The notes under the pieces were generated by a model. The model was given only the letters and a program-made list of their open reading frames with translations, did not search any database and was not told the DNA's origin. This document shows, piece by piece, positions 45,597 to 55,291 of a stretch of DNA of 64,000 nt; position 1 is the stretch's first letter, and the number at the start of each line of letters is the position of its first letter. The stretch lies in NCBI GenBank assembly GCA_003667865.1, contig CP033051.1, positions 4,099,001 to 4,163,000 on the forward strand, written 5' to 3'. Source of the DNA: Rossellomorea marisflavi. GTDB lineage: Bacteria > Bacillota > Bacilli > Bacillales > Bacillaceae_B. A program made the position numbers and the translations under genes.

Positions 45597-46358
45597 CTAC
45601 AGCATGTTCATTTTTTCCTGCATGACCTGCAGTATCTTTTTTTCTAGACGGGAAACTTGAACTTGTGAGATCCCGAGACGGTCTGCTACTTCAGATTGAG
45701 TTTGGTCTTTGTAATAACGCAAGTAAACAATTAGTCTTTCACGATCATCGAGTTCTCTTATTGCCTCTTTTAAAGCAATTTTATCAAACCATTTTTGATC
45801 GGTATTATCTGCGATCTGATCAAGTAACGTAATCGGATCACCATCATTTTCATAAACAGTTTCATGAATGGAGGATGGTGCACGACTAGCTTCTTGGGCC
45901 ATGATAATTTCCTCTAGGCTCAGATCTAAGTGTTCCGCAATCTCATTAATGGTTGGAACTCTTCCGTACTTTTTGGAAAGCTCGTCTTTCGCTTTCCTAA
46001 TTTTATTTCCGGTTTCTTTCAAAGATCGACTAACTTTTACTGTTCCATCATCACGAATAAAGCGTTGAATTTCACCAATAATCATTGGTACTGCATAGGT
46101 TGAAAATTTTACATCGTAAGACAAATCAAATTTGTCCACTGATTTTAAAAGACCGATACATCCAATTTGAAATAAGTCATCAGGTTCATACCCACGATTC
46201 AAGAATCTTTGTACGACGGACCATACAAGCCTCATATTTTTCTGAACGATTAAATCTCTTGCGTCACCGTCACCGTCTTGACTTCTTTTAATTAGTTCTT
46301 TGACTTCATGATCCTTTAAGTAGGTCTGTTCTTTTTCATTCTTCACTTCCACATCCAT
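45597..46358 (-). CDS. sigF: RNA polymerase sigma-F factor
   Basis: The 253-residue protein has sigma-70 region 2 (RLVWSVVQRFLNRGYEPDDLF, core GYEPDDLFQIG), region 3 and region 4 (YKDQTQSEVADRLGISQVQVS). SigF is the first forespore-specific sigma factor. I choose the ATG at 46356-46358 (MDVEVKNEKEQ), 8 nt after AAGGAG and matching the family start. It is the last gene of spoIIAA-spoIIAB-sigF. Confidence 0.98.
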   Translation of the reverse strand: MDVEVKNEKEQTYLKDHEVKELIKRSQDGDGDARDLIVQKNMRLVWSVVQRFLNRGYEPDDLFQIGCIGLLKSVDKFDLSYDVKFSTYAVPMIIGEIQRFIRDDGTVKVSRSLKETGNKIRKAKDELSKKYGRVPTINEIAEHLDLSLEEIIMAQEASRAPSSIHETVYENDGDPITLLDQIADNTDQKWFDKIALKEAIRELDDRERLIVYLRYYKDQTQSEVADRLGISQVQVSRLEKKILQVMQEKMNML

Positions 46359-46370
46359 TAGCATGACTCC

Positions 46371-46811
46371 TTAATTGCATAGCGCTTTACTCTTTGCCAA
46401 ATGCTTTTTTAGCCTCACTGTGGTGCCTGCTCCTGGGTGTGAGATCACTTCTACTTCATCCATAAAGTTTTCCATAATGGTAAAGCCCATCCCTGATCGT
46501 TCTAGTTCAGGTTTTGTTGTGTATAGAGGCTGGCGAGCTTCTTCAATATCTTGAATTCCAATTCCATCATCGTGAATCGTTAAATCAATAAATTGTTCTT
46601 CTATTACAACTGAAATCTGTACAACACCATTGGGGTTGTTGTCATAACCATGAATAATTGCATTCGTTACTGCTTCAGAAACAACGGTTTTAATTTCCGT
46701 TAATTCATCCATAGTTGGGTCCAATTGTGCAATAAATGCCGCAACTGTGACACGTGCGAACGATTCATTTTGACTTAGAGCACTAAACTGGATATTCATT
46801 TCATTTCTCAT
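46371..46811 (-). CDS. spoIIAB: Anti-sigma F factor SpoIIAB
   Basis: The 146-residue GHKL-fold kinase has the N-box [11 protein letters not shown] and the G1 box HDDGIGIQD. The ATP-lid segment [12 protein letters not shown] follows. It binds SigF and phosphorylates SpoIIAA. It lies 12 bp before sigF and 2 bp after spoIIAA. Confidence 0.98.
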   Translation of the reverse strand: MRNEMNIQFSALSQNESFARVTVAAFIAQLDPTMDELTEIKTVVSEAVTNAIIHGYDNNPNGVVQISVVIEEQFIDLTIHDDGIGIQDIEEARQPLYTTKPELERSGMGFTIMENFMDEVEVISHPGAGTTVRLKKHLAKSKALCN

Positions 46812-46813
46812 CG

Positions 46814-47164
46814 CTATGCTACCCCCAATCTTTGTAATGCATTTTCTTCTGTAGGCTCAAGACGAATAATCTTAAATAAGCCTGACATGTCAAATAATCG
46901 CTTTACAGCAGGGGATATTGCACAGACAATCATTTCTCCATGCTTTTGCTTAATTTGTTTGTAACGCCCTAGTATCACTCCAAGGCCAGAACTATCCATG
47001 AAACTTAACTCTTCCAAATTTAATAGGATATGTTTGATATTGTGTTCCTCAATTAAGCTTGATGCTCGCGAGCGCAAATCTTCAGCAGTATGATGATCAA
47101 GCTCTCCGCTTAAACGGATACATAAGACGTCTTTTTTTACCTCTAGGTTAATAGCAAGACTCAC
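46814..47164 (-). CDS. spoIIAA: Anti-anti-sigma factor SpoIIAA
   Basis: The 116-residue STAS-domain protein carries the phospho-acceptor serine at position 58 in [12 protein letters not shown], the same residue number as in B. subtilis. The unphosphorylated form frees SigF from SpoIIAB. Translation starts at the GTG at 47162-47164, 9 nt after AAGGAGG. It heads the spoIIA operon. Confidence 0.98.
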   Translation of the reverse strand: MSLAINLEVKKDVLCIRLSGELDHHTAEDLRSRASSLIEEHNIKHILLNLEELSFMDSSGLGVILGRYKQIKQKHGEMIVCAISPAVKRLFDMSGLFKIIRLEPTEENALQRLGVA

Positions 47165-47199
47165 TATCGAAAGCCTCCTTCACTGTCGTATAGTGAGTT

Positions 47200-47230
47200 A
47201 TTTCGCTATTTTAACCACTCAATCCTTCTT
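47200..47230 (-). promoter_or_regulatory. Candidate SigH promoter of the spoIIA operon
   Basis: On the minus strand AGAAGGATT (-35) and GCGAAAT (-10) are about 13 bp apart. These resemble the SigH consensus (RnAGGAwww / RnnGAAT). B. subtilis spoIIA has a SigH promoter in this interval. Confidence 0.5.
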
Positions 47231-47289
47231 AGTGACAAAACTAGAATTATTTCGTCAGAATAAGTGTTTTTTCTTTCTCTTTTTCACTC

Positions 47290-48522
47290 TTATTTTTCAG
47301 AATCTTCTTTAGATTCACTTTGTTTCTCTGTATCTTCTACCGCTTCGGTAGTATTATTGTTTTCTACTTTTGTAACCATTCCAAAGACTCGCTTATAAAG
47401 CTGCCACCAGCTTGCTTTTTCTACATCTTCCTTCGCAACTAACGTACTCTCAACAATTTTCTCACCGTTATTGCTTATTACAAGCTTTCCTACTTTATCA
47501 CCAGCCTTAATAGGAGCCTTTAAGTCTTTATTTAATGTGATTTCTTTTTCAACGTTTTCTAATTTGTCACCTTTTTTCATTAAAAGAGAAATCGGTTCAT
47601 CTGTCATCGCATCTACTTTATCAAGTTTACCTTTCGATACTTTCGCTTTAGAAAGTACGTCACCCTTTTGATATAGGGGTTTTGTTTGATATTGGTTAAA
47701 TGCATAGTCTAGCATTTTACTTACTTCATTATTTCTTTCTTTGGGAGTAGGAGCACCAAACACAACAGCAATTACTCGCATATTGTCTTTTTTAGCTGTT
47801 GCAGTTAAACAATATTTAGCCTCATTTGTATAACCTGTTTTCAGACCATCTACACCTGTATAAAAACGCACAAGCTTGTTTGTATTTACAAGCCAGAACT
47901 TATTGTCCGTATTCTCACGTAAATAAGATTCATATGTACCTGTAAATTTCGTAATATCAGGATATTTTAATAATTCCTTTGCCATCATGGACATATCATG
48001 TGCAGAGCTATAGTGGTCTTCTGCAGGAAGTCCTGTTGGATTTTGGAACTTTGTATCCTTTAAGCCAAGTGATTTTACCTTTGCATTCATTTTTTCTACG
48101 AATCCTTCTTCACTTCCAGCAATATGTTCAGCCATTGCAACAGATGCGTCATTCGCTGAGCCAATTGCAATTCCTGAAAGCATTTCTTTAACGGTCATGC
48201 TTTCACCAGGTTCAAGGAAAATTTGAGATCCACCCATTGAGGCAGCATATTCACTTGTCCGGACTTTATCTTCATAATTAATTTGTCCTTTATCTAGCGC
48301 TTCCATTATTAAAATCATTGTCATGATTTTTGTCATAGATGCAGGTGCTAATTGTTCATGGCTGTTTTTTTCATACAGAACAGTCCCTGTGTCTCTCTCA
48401 ATCAGAACTGCTGATTTTGCTACTTCCGCTAATTCACTTTTCTTTTCTTCAGCTGAAGCAACACCAGTAAAGGTTGAAGCTATTAATATTAAGGTCAAGA
48501 TGCTTGACATAAAACGTTTCAC
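47290..48522 (-). CDS. dacF: Sporulation D-Ala-D-Ala carboxypeptidase DacF
   Basis: The 410-residue protein has a signal peptide and the motifs SMTK (in APASMTKIM), SANDA and KTGYTNE. A C-terminal beta domain and a final acidic tail follow. DacF acts in the forespore on cortex cross-linking. The start is the GTG at 48520-48522 with GGAGG 8 nt upstream; a frame to 48582 has none. It lies upstream of spoIIA as in B. subtilis, and read-through into spoIIA late in sporulation is known there. Confidence 0.94.
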   Translation of the reverse strand: MKRFMSSILTLILIASTFTGVASAEEKKSELAEVAKSAVLIERDTGTVLYEKNSHEQLAPASMTKIMTMILIMEALDKGQINYEDKVRTSEYAASMGGSQIFLEPGESMTVKEMLSGIAIGSANDASVAMAEHIAGSEEGFVEKMNAKVKSLGLKDTKFQNPTGLPAEDHYSSAHDMSMMAKELLKYPDITKFTGTYESYLRENTDNKFWLVNTNKLVRFYTGVDGLKTGYTNEAKYCLTATAKKDNMRVIAVVFGAPTPKERNNEVSKMLDYAFNQYQTKPLYQKGDVLSKAKVSKGKLDKVDAMTDEPISLLMKKGDKLENVEKEITLNKDLKAPIKAGDKVGKLVISNNGEKIVESTLVAKEDVEKASWWQLYKRVFGMVTKVENNNTTEAVEDTEKQSESKEDSEK

Positions 48523-48570
48523 TAATGATTCCTCCAATCCATTCTCATTAATCAAAAACTTCCTAGACCC

Positions 48571-48599
48571 CATTTTTTCCATCTCTAGCTTTTTTATAC
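48571..48599 (-). promoter_or_regulatory. Candidate SigF promoter of dacF
   Basis: On the minus strand GTATA (48595-48599) and GGAAAAAATG (48571-48580) are spaced 14 bp. The -10 fits the SigF pattern GGnnAnAHTR at all positions. DacF is a known SigF-class gene. Confidence 0.6.
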
Positions 48600-48902
48600 A
48601 GCTTTTGACAACATATTTTTAATATTTTCTTATCTTGAAATTAGGAAAATAAATATTTTTGCTGTTATTTCTGCTTGATGAAAACCTTTATTACACTCCA
48701 GGTGATTGCTATCCTTGATGAGGTAATTAGAGCACGAGTATGAGGTAGATTTGGCGACGGCTAGGGCTCTGCTCCTATCGACCGCGATGTGAACGTAAGC
48801 TATTGAAATACTAATCTTTTTTCATTAATAAAATCATCTGTGTCCGTTATGACTTTAGTAGTAACTTGAAAATCATTTCACTCAATGAGTATTAAGACAA
48901 AT

Positions 48903-48942
48903 AAAAAACACAAAGCTACTGCAAGACAGTGCTTTGTGTTTT
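48903..48942 (-). terminator. Rho-independent terminator after pdp
   Basis: Perfect 12-bp stem AAAACACAAAGC / GCTTTGTGTTTT with T residues following on the minus strand. Confidence 0.87.
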
Positions 48943-48951
48943 CTTATATTT

Positions 48952-50256
48952 TTATTTTGTTATTTCACCATAAATTAACTTAGGTGCTTCAACACTCGTT
49001 TGGCTAATCTTAATGCTCTCATATAACTTTTCTTTTACATTCTGAACATCTTCTTGGTTGGAGTGGATCGTCACTAGAGATTCACCTTTCGTTACTGAAT
49101 CTCCAATTTTCTTATTCAGCATTAAGCCTACTGCTAAGTCAATTTCTGAATCCTTTGTTGCACGACCGGCTCCTAGCCACATTGCTGCTGTTCCAACTGA
49201 ATCCGCAATAATCTCTGAAACATATCCATCTTCTTTAGCTTCTAATTCAATTTTGTATTGTGCTTGTGGGAGCCTTGAAGGATCATCCACAACTGAGTCA
49301 TCTCCACCTTGAGATCGTAGAAATAACTTGAAGGTTTCTAATGCTGACCCATCTTTTATTACTGCCTGAAGTCGTTCTCTTGCTTCATCTAGCGACTGAG
49401 CTTTTTCAGCTAGAACAACCATATGACTTCCTAATGTAAGGCAAAGCTCGGTTAAATCCTCTGGACCTTCACCTTTTAACGTATCAATTGCCTCTTTTAC
49501 TTCAAGTGCATTTCCGATTGCTAATCCTAATGGTTGGCTCATGTCTGAAATGACGGCCATCGTTTTTCTACCAACATTGTTTCCGATGTCTACCATTGCT
49601 TGCGCAAGCTCCATTGAGTCCTCAAGTGATTTCATGAATGCACCAGCACCTGTTTTCACATCAAGAACAATAGCATTCGAGCCTGCTGCTATTTTTTTAC
49701 TCATAATTGAGCCTGCAATTAGTGGAATGCTGTTCACAGTAGCCGTTACATCACGAAGTGCATATAGCTTCTTATCTGCTGGAGTTAAGTTTCCACTTTG
49801 TCCAATGATAGCAATTTTATTTTGGTTAACGAGCTTAATAAATTCTTCGTTCTCAATTTCAACGTGAAATCCGTTAACTGATTCTAATTTATCAATCGTA
49901 CCTCCAGTATGTCCTAGCCCACGACCACTCATTTTTGCAACAGGTACTCCTACAGCCGCTACGAGCGGTCCAAGCACTAACGTTGTTGTATCGCCAACGC
50001 CTCCAGTGGAGTGCTTATCCACCTTAATGCCTTCAATAGCAGATAAATCAATTTGATCACCTGACTCTACCATTGCCATTGTCAGGTCTGCGCGTTCTTT
50101 TACGCTCATACCTTGAAAGTAGATTGCCATCATAAGTGCACTTATTTGATAATCTGGAATTGAACCATCCGTGTAGCCCTTAATAATAAAATGGATTTCT
50201 TCGGTTGAAAGTTCATTCCCATTACGCTTTTTTTCTATTAAATCGACCATTCTCAT
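48952..50256 (-). CDS. pdp: Pyrimidine-nucleoside phosphorylase
   Basis: The enzyme splits uridine, deoxyuridine and thymidine to base and (deoxy)ribose-1-phosphate. The 434-residue protein has the family signature [18 protein letters not shown] and the phosphate site KHSTGGVGD. It is the third gene of drm-pupG-pdp, with gaps of 12 and 25 bp, so nucleoside salvage genes are co-transcribed. Length equals that of B. subtilis Pdp. Confidence 0.96.
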   Translation of the reverse strand: MRMVDLIEKKRNGNELSTEEIHFIIKGYTDGSIPDYQISALMMAIYFQGMSVKERADLTMAMVESGDQIDLSAIEGIKVDKHSTGGVGDTTTLVLGPLVAAVGVPVAKMSGRGLGHTGGTIDKLESVNGFHVEIENEEFIKLVNQNKIAIIGQSGNLTPADKKLYALRDVTATVNSIPLIAGSIMSKKIAAGSNAIVLDVKTGAGAFMKSLEDSMELAQAMVDIGNNVGRKTMAVISDMSQPLGLAIGNALEVKEAIDTLKGEGPEDLTELCLTLGSHMVVLAEKAQSLDEARERLQAVIKDGSALETFKLFLRSQGGDDSVVDDPSRLPQAQYKIELEAKEDGYVSEIIADSVGTAAMWLGAGRATKDSEIDLAVGLMLNKKIGDSVTKGESLVTIHSNQEDVQNVKEKLYESIKISQTSVEAPKLIYGEITK

Positions 50257-50281
50257 CTGTTATCACCACTTCTTCTTTTGT

Positions 50282-51097
50282 TTACAACATGCTAATAATT
50301 TTCTTTACATACGAAAGGAAATTTTCACGGACCATTTCTGTTGTTTCTATTACTTCATCATGTGTTAGCGGTTGATCTAAAATTCCAGCAGCCATATTTG
50401 AAATACATGAAATACCTAATACTTTTACGTTTGCGTGTCTTGCAACGATAACCTCTGGAACAGTTGACATTCCAACTGCATCACCACCAAGTGTACGAGC
50501 AAGCCTGATTTCAGCTGGTGTTTCATAAGTAGGTCCTGTATTTCCTAGATACACCCCTTGTTTTACAGCAAGATTTAATTGTGAAGCTGCATCTAATGCT
50601 ACGCTTCTTAATTCTTTACTATAAGCTTCTGACATATCTGGGAATCTTGCACCTAGTCTGCTGTCATTTGGGCCAATTAGAGGGTTTCCTCCCATATTGT
50701 TTATATGATCTGTAATGAGCATGAGATCTCCAGGCTTAAAGTCTTTGTTCACTCCACCCGCTGCATTCGTTACGACAAGAGTTTCGACCCCAAGTGCCTT
50801 CATTACTCGAACAGGAAACGTTACTTGGTCAAATGAGTAGCCTTCATAGTAATGGAAACGTCCTTGCATTGCTACAACTTCTTTACCGGAAAGTGTTCCA
50901 AATACTAATTGCCCTGCATGACCTTCAACAGTTGATACTGGGAAATCAGGGATTGATTCATATGAAATTTTTACTGGATTTTCAATCTCATCAGCAAGAA
51001 CTCCTAACCCGGAACCTAAGATGAGACCAATTTTCGGTGTATTTGAATATTTTTTTTGTAAATAACTTGCTGCATTTTCTATTTTTTCATAATTCAT
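50282..51097 (-). CDS. pupG: Purine-nucleoside phosphorylase I
   Basis: The 271-residue enzyme of the trimeric PNP family has [11 protein letters not shown] (phosphate loop), [10 protein letters not shown], and the base-binding [10 protein letters not shown]. It releases guanine and hypoxanthine from nucleosides. The Glu and Asn of the purine site lie in GPTYETPAE and later ..MAAG. It is the middle gene of the salvage operon. Confidence 0.95.
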   Translation of the reverse strand: MNYEKIENAASYLQKKYSNTPKIGLILGSGLGVLADEIENPVKISYESIPDFPVSTVEGHAGQLVFGTLSGKEVVAMQGRFHYYEGYSFDQVTFPVRVMKALGVETLVVTNAAGGVNKDFKPGDLMLITDHINNMGGNPLIGPNDSRLGARFPDMSEAYSKELRSVALDAASQLNLAVKQGVYLGNTGPTYETPAEIRLARTLGGDAVGMSTVPEVIVARHANVKVLGISCISNMAAGILDQPLTHDEVIETTEMVRENFLSYVKKIISML

Positions 51098-51109
51098 ATG
51101 GGTTTCCTC

Positions 51110-52294
51110 CTACTGAAGCTCAGGTAAGAAGCTCTTACCGTATTTCGGCATTTTCACATTAAAGTTATCCGCAATTGTTGCTCCAACATCTGCAAATGTC
51201 TCACGTATTGGTAGCTCCTTGCCTTCTTTAAATCTCTTTGAATACACCAGAAGTGGCACATATTCTCTAGTATGGTCTGTTCCATGATGTACAGGGTCAT
51301 TTCCGTGATCAGCTGTAATAATAAGTAGATCATCTTCCGTCATTTTTTCAAAGACTGCTGATAACCTCTCATCAAATTCCTCAAGTGCTCTTCCGTAGCC
51401 TTCTGGGTCACGTCTATGTCCAAACAATGCATCAAAATCCACTAAATTTAAGAAGCTCAGACCAGTAAAGTCCTGATCAAAGGATTTAGTTAATTGATCC
51501 ATACCATCCATATTATCTTTTGTTCTGATTGAATCTGTTACCCCTTCATTATTATAAATATCAGAGATTTTCCCGATTGCAATCACATCATACCCTGAAT
51601 CTTTAAGCTCATTCATCACTGTTCTTTCAAAAGGTTTTAGCGCATAGTCATGACGGTTTGAAGTTCTCTTAAAGCTTCCTGGTTCACCAACAAATGGTCT
51701 AGCAATGACACGACCTACAAGGTATTTTTCATCCATTGTGATTTCTCGAGCAATTTCACAAATTTTATATTGTTCTTCTATTGGTATGATATCCTCATGT
51801 GCAGCGATTTGTAGCACAGGGTCTGCCGAAGTATAAACAATAAGTGCACCTGTTTCCATATGTTCTTTCCCAAGTTCTTCAATAATTGCCGTTCCACTTG
51901 CTGGCTTGTTCCCAATTACCTTTCTACCTGTTCGCTCTTCAAGAAGGGTTATTAACTCTTCTGGAAAACCTTCTGGATATACTTTAAAAGGTTTTGCGAT
52001 ATTTAAGCCCATGATTTCCCAATGACCTGTCATCGTATCCTTCCCAACAGATGCTTCCTGCATTTTTGTATAGAATGCTAAAGGATTTGTCTGTTTTTGA
52101 ATACCTTTTATTTCTCGTATATTTGAGAGTCCTAACTTCTCAATATTGGGCATGTTTAACCCTTTCATATGTTCAGCGATATGTCCTAATGTATCAGCAC
52201 CTTCATCATTAAATTTTGCTGCATCAGGAGATTCACCAATTCCTACTGAATCCATCACAACTAAGTGAACTCTCTTATATGTATAATTACTCAT
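51110..52294 (-). CDS. drm: Phosphopentomutase
   Basis: The 394-residue alkaline-phosphatase-fold enzyme converts (deoxy)ribose-1-phosphate to the 5-phosphate, linking the products of PupG and Pdp to the pentose pathway. Metal ligands are in [18 protein letters not shown] (the phospho-Thr), and TADHGNDP. It is the first gene of the operon behind a SigA-like promoter that carries a palindrome. Confidence 0.96.
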   Translation of the reverse strand: MSNYTYKRVHLVVMDSVGIGESPDAAKFNDEGADTLGHIAEHMKGLNMPNIEKLGLSNIREIKGIQKQTNPLAFYTKMQEASVGKDTMTGHWEIMGLNIAKPFKVYPEGFPEELITLLEERTGRKVIGNKPASGTAIIEELGKEHMETGALIVYTSADPVLQIAAHEDIIPIEEQYKICEIAREITMDEKYLVGRVIARPFVGEPGSFKRTSNRHDYALKPFERTVMNELKDSGYDVIAIGKISDIYNNEGVTDSIRTKDNMDGMDQLTKSFDQDFTGLSFLNLVDFDALFGHRRDPEGYGRALEEFDERLSAVFEKMTEDDLLIITADHGNDPVHHGTDHTREYVPLLVYSKRFKEGKELPIRETFADVGATIADNFNVKMPKYGKSFLPELQ

Positions 52295-52375
52295 ACGACT
52301 CCTCCTAATAGTAATATTTCATCGTACTTGGACCTTATATATGGATATGTTCCCCAATTTATGTCTACATAACCT

Positions 52376-52404
52376 AGCATACATAAACGTCAGAAGTCTG
52401 ACAA
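52376..52404 (-). promoter_or_regulatory. Promoter of drm-pupG-pdp with overlapping palindrome
   Basis: On the minus strand TTGTCA (52399-52404) and TATGCT (52376-52381) are spaced 17 bp. The dyad GTCAGAAGTCTGAC (52389-52402) covers the -35 and spacer, a typical repressor position. The regulator is unknown. Confidence 0.5.
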
Positions 52405-52432
52405 CTATAATTGTATGTTTGTTATGAAATAA

Positions 52433-52463
52433 AAACAAGTGCAATCTTCCCTGTAGATTGCAC
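52433..52463 (-). terminator. Rho-independent terminator after xerD
   Basis: Perfect 9-bp stem GTGCAATCT / AGATTGCAC with a 7-nt loop, followed by TTGTTTTTATTTC on the minus strand. Confidence 0.88.
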
Positions 52464-52475
52464 TCCCTTGCTTAT

Positions 52476-53375
52476 TTATGCTCGAGGATGAAACTTTGTA
52501 TAAACATCCTTTAACCTTGTTTTCGTAACATGTGTATAGATTTGAGTTGTCGAGATGTCTGCATGCCCTAACATCTCTTGTACAGCTCGAAGGTCAGCAC
52601 CATTTTCTAATAGATGTGTTGCAAAAGAATGGCGCAGCGTATGTGGTGTTAATTCTTTTGAAATATTTGCTTTTTGTGATAGTGCTTTCAAGTTTTTCCA
52701 AAAGCCCTGTCGACTTAATCCTTTACCGTGATGGTTTAAAAAAAGTGACGAGTCTAGGTGTTTCCTAGATTGTAATTTTGGTCTTGATTTATCTAAATAT
52801 TTTTCTAGTATTGTAAGTGCTGTCTGGCCAACTGGGATGATTCGTTCTTTATTCCCTTTTCCTATACAGCGAACAAACCCCATAGTAATATGAACATCTT
52901 CTACTTGAAGATTGATCAGTTCACTTACTCGAATTCCTGTCGCATACAGAATTTCTAACATTGCTTTATCACGAAGTCCTAATGGGGTACTCTCATCAGG
53001 TGCTTCTAATAACGCTTCAACTTCCGAGAGGTTTAGAATCTTTGGTAAAGTTCTTTCCGTTTTAGGTGTTTCAATATGCACTGATGGATCCTGATCTGTT
53101 GCCTTATCTCTTATTAGAAACTGATGAAAGGAACGAATGGACGCAATGTGTCGCGCAATCGTTTTTGAAGATTTATTCTCTTCTTTTAAATGACGTAAAA
53201 ATTGCACGATATGTGCTCTTGTTACTTCATTCAAGCTCTTTATCTGTTCTACCTTTTGTAGGTATAATGTATAATTACGCAAATCTCTCTTATACGATTC
53301 TATTGTGTTTTGTGATAATCCCTTTTCTACCATTAAAAAATGAAAGTAGTCATTCACTTGGTCTTGCAATGTCAT
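52476..53375 (-). CDS. xerD: Tyrosine recombinase XerD (RipX)
   Basis: The 299-residue recombinase has an N-terminal SAM-like domain and the catalytic set Arg (TGIRVSELI), Lys, [19 protein letters not shown] and Tyr (QIYTHV). With CodV/XerC it resolves chromosome dimers at dif. It is a housekeeping gene here, with no sign of a mobile element around it. Its ATG overlaps the yqzK stop by 1 nt. Confidence 0.95.
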   Translation of the reverse strand: MTLQDQVNDYFHFLMVEKGLSQNTIESYKRDLRNYTLYLQKVEQIKSLNEVTRAHIVQFLRHLKEENKSSKTIARHIASIRSFHQFLIRDKATDQDPSVHIETPKTERTLPKILNLSEVEALLEAPDESTPLGLRDKAMLEILYATGIRVSELINLQVEDVHITMGFVRCIGKGNKERIIPVGQTALTILEKYLDKSRPKLQSRKHLDSSLFLNHHGKGLSRQGFWKNLKALSQKANISKELTPHTLRHSFATHLLENGADLRAVQEMLGHADISTTQIYTHVTKTRLKDVYTKFHPRA

Positions 53376-53602
53376 TACTCCCCGTTCATATAAAAAAGTA
53401 CAATTCGGTCAAACCAACTTCCTTCACCATCTTCGTCTAATGCACTTACTTTAATGGCTGCACCATTTGGTTCGTCGTATCGGTGATAATTGTCATACTC
53501 CTCACTTAACCACATAATACCATAGTAAAATAAAACGGTGGAACCCGTAAATAAAATAAACACCTTTATTGTTTGCCATATTACTGTTATTTGATCCTTC
53601 AT
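53375..53602 (-). CDS. yqzK: YqzK-like small membrane protein (DUF4227-type)
   Basis: A 75-residue protein with one transmembrane helix (about 12-33) and an acidic C-terminal half. It sits between fur and xerD and is coupled to xerD by a TAATG junction, as B. subtilis yqzK is. Function unknown. Confidence 0.8.
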   Translation of the reverse strand: MKDQITVIWQTIKVFILFTGSTVLFYYGIMWLSEEYDNYHRYDEPNGAAIKVSALDEDGEGSWFDRIVLFYMNGE

Positions 53603-53802
53603 AGCCTTTTCCCCTCCACATGAGGTAGCATTCTACCTCGTCCGAGTTATTGTACATTAATACAAGCTATGACGGATTTCCTCCTTTTTATACCATGAAA
53701 TAAAAGGAATTAATAAAAAGAGGATTTTTCAGGTGATTCTTCATTGCAAAATACTAGACTCCATATACTTTTTAATTCTACTAGACTTTATGTACAATAA
53801 AA

Positions 53803-53833
53803 ATAAAAAAACCCCAAGAAACTTGGGATTTAT
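53803..53833 (-). terminator. Rho-independent terminator after fur
   Basis: ATCCCAAG / CTTGGGGT stem with a 3-nt loop, followed by TTTTTTTATTTTTATT on the minus strand. Confidence 0.87.
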
Positions 53834-53841
53834 TTAAACAG

Positions 53842-54318
53842 TTATGATTCAGCTTTTTCATTTTCAGAGGTATCATCCGTTTTATCCTGGCATCTCCAAC
53901 AGATCCCATGGAAGGTTAAACGGTGATCCTTAATTTTGAAGTTCCAGTCTCTCTCGACAATTACTTCAACGTCTACAAGTAAATCCTCTTGAATTTCATC
54001 TACTGCACCGCACTCAATACACACAAGATGGTGATGAAAGTGAGCAGCACCTTCTTGTCGTAAATCGTAACGAGAAACTCCGTCGCCAAAATTAATTTTG
54101 TCTACTATTTTTAATTCTGTTAAAAGTTCCAAGGTACGATACACTGTTGCTAAACCGATTTCAGGAGATTTTTCCTTAACGAGGAGGTATACATCTTCTG
54201 CACTTAGGTGGTCTTCTTCATGTTCTAACAGCACTCGAACTGTTGCCTCCCGCTGTGGTGTTAACTTGTAGCTAGCTGAGTGTAGCTGTTTTTTTATACG
54301 TTCTATACGGTTTTCCAT
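53842..54318 (-). CDS. fur: Ferric uptake regulator Fur
   Basis: The 158-residue metalloregulator has an N-terminal winged helix (LTPQREATVRVLLEHEEDH .. TVYRTLELL). The metal-binding dimer domain has HFHHHLVCIECG and the second Cys pair CWRC, which form the structural zinc site. It represses iron uptake when iron is sufficient. Position next to yqzK-xerD fits fur rather than perR or zur. A Per/Fur-type box lies about 85 bp upstream. Confidence 0.95.
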   Translation of the reverse strand: MENRIERIKKQLHSASYKLTPQREATVRVLLEHEEDHLSAEDVYLLVKEKSPEIGLATVYRTLELLTELKIVDKINFGDGVSRYDLRQEGAAHFHHHLVCIECGAVDEIQEDLLVDVEVIVERDWNFKIKDHRLTFHGICWRCQDKTDDTSENEKAES

Positions 54319-54402
54319 TCCGCACCCCTCCCCCGTTAAATGTCCTTATCATTATAACAAAAAGGGAGGAATAAGCAAAATAAAATTATTATAAACTAGT
54401 TT

Positions 54403-54422
54403 TTATAATGATTATCATATAA
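54403..54422. promoter_or_regulatory. Per/Fur-type box upstream of fur
   Basis: TTATAATGATTATCA (54403-54417) matches the Per box TTATAATnATTATAA at 13 of the 14 defined positions. The overlapping ATAATGATTATCAT matches the core of the Fur box. A TATAAT -10 (54388-54393) lies downstream on the minus strand, so the box would cover the -35. B. subtilis fur is PerR-regulated. Confidence 0.65.
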
Positions 54423-54444
54423 TAAAATTATTAAATAATATTAA

Positions 54445-55101
54445 TTACTTATTTATAGACTTTACAACAGATTCCATTAGACCCGGTGAAACATATGCCT
54501 CTATACTAGCTGCAACTGTTATAACGCCAATCGATAATACAAAAAATACAATATACTTTGTTAACATTGGAAGCATTTGTGTTTGAAATGGAGATGGTTG
54601 CTTCATAAAGATCTTTCTTATAAGAGTAATTGAAAAGCTTGCACTAATGGTTCCAACAAAGATAAATGCTGGAATAATAATAATATTTTGAGGAAGTACA
54701 CTTACAAATGAAAGCAAGAAGCCATCCCATTGCATTTGATTTACAAGAAATCCCACTGAAAATCCTACTACAATACCTTTCATAAATAACAGGACAAAAA
54801 TAAGAGGTAGACCGATTATAGATATACCTAGCAACCAGATTAACCCTAAATATTTTACATTATGTAGAAAGCTTTGACGGAATAGCTCCTCTGAGGATGC
54901 AATCTTCCCTCCTTGGATTTCACTAAAAAACTTTCCTAAATAAAAATATAAATCTTCCTTTTGTGTAAAAGATAGACTATTAACGACAATCGCTCCAAAA
55001 ATAACACCCATTAAAAAAAGCGTAATAGTGAATAAGTAAATGGAGGCATTTGCTTGTACATGTTGAATTACTGGATTAGAGTTTGAGATTTTTTTTCGCA
55101 T
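54445..55101 (-). CDS. spoIIM: Stage II sporulation protein M
   Basis: The 218-residue protein has about five membrane helices (starting near 20, 75, 105, 135 and 180). It shows the SpoIIM family look with HNVKYLGLIWLLGISIIG and PQNIIIIPAFIFVG. SpoIIM scaffolds SpoIID and SpoIIP in the septal peptidoglycan machine that drives engulfment. It lies upstream of fur as in B. subtilis. Confidence 0.93.
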   Translation of the reverse strand: MRKKISNSNPVIQHVQANASIYLFTITLFLMGVIFGAIVVNSLSFTQKEDLYFYLGKFFSEIQGGKIASSEELFRQSFLHNVKYLGLIWLLGISIIGLPLIFVLLFMKGIVVGFSVGFLVNQMQWDGFLLSFVSVLPQNIIIIPAFIFVGTISASFSITLIRKIFMKQPSPFQTQMLPMLTKYIVFFVLSIGVITVAASIEAYVSPGLMESVVKSINK

Positions 55102-55224
55102 TCCGATATCCTCCTACACCTCGATTACTAGATTGTATGTTTATACTCTCTAAAATATGTTTAGGTGTAAGCGAAATTTAAATAGAGATTCTTCTGTTTC
55201 TTTTTATCTTGATGAAAAACCCAG

Positions 55225-55260
55225 AAAAAACCTAGTATCATCACATGATTTACTAGGCCT
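55225..55260 (-). terminator. Rho-independent terminator after nudF-yqxK
   Basis: Stem CCTAGTA / TACTAGG with further AAAGG/CCTTT-like flanks, followed by TTTTTTCTGG on the minus strand. Confidence 0.8.
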
Positions 55261-55291
55261 TTTACTATTGTTCTTCTATTAAAATGATACT

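Larger units (their letters stand above)
48523..48951. other. Intergenic region between dacF and pdp
   Basis: About 430 bp with no supportable ORF. It holds a candidate SigF promoter (48571-48599), a short GC-richer island near 48735-48800 of unknown meaning, and the pdp terminator (48903-48942). Confidence 0.55.

Noticed and set aside
48735-48800. GC-richer island between dacF and pdp as a possible RNA gene or remnant
   Set aside because: No stable dyad, frame or promoter could be made out; composition alone is not enough.
52476-53375. Tyrosine recombinase as a sign of a mobile element
   Set aside because: It is the housekeeping XerD in its normal place between yqzK and drm, with no attachment sites or phage genes nearby.
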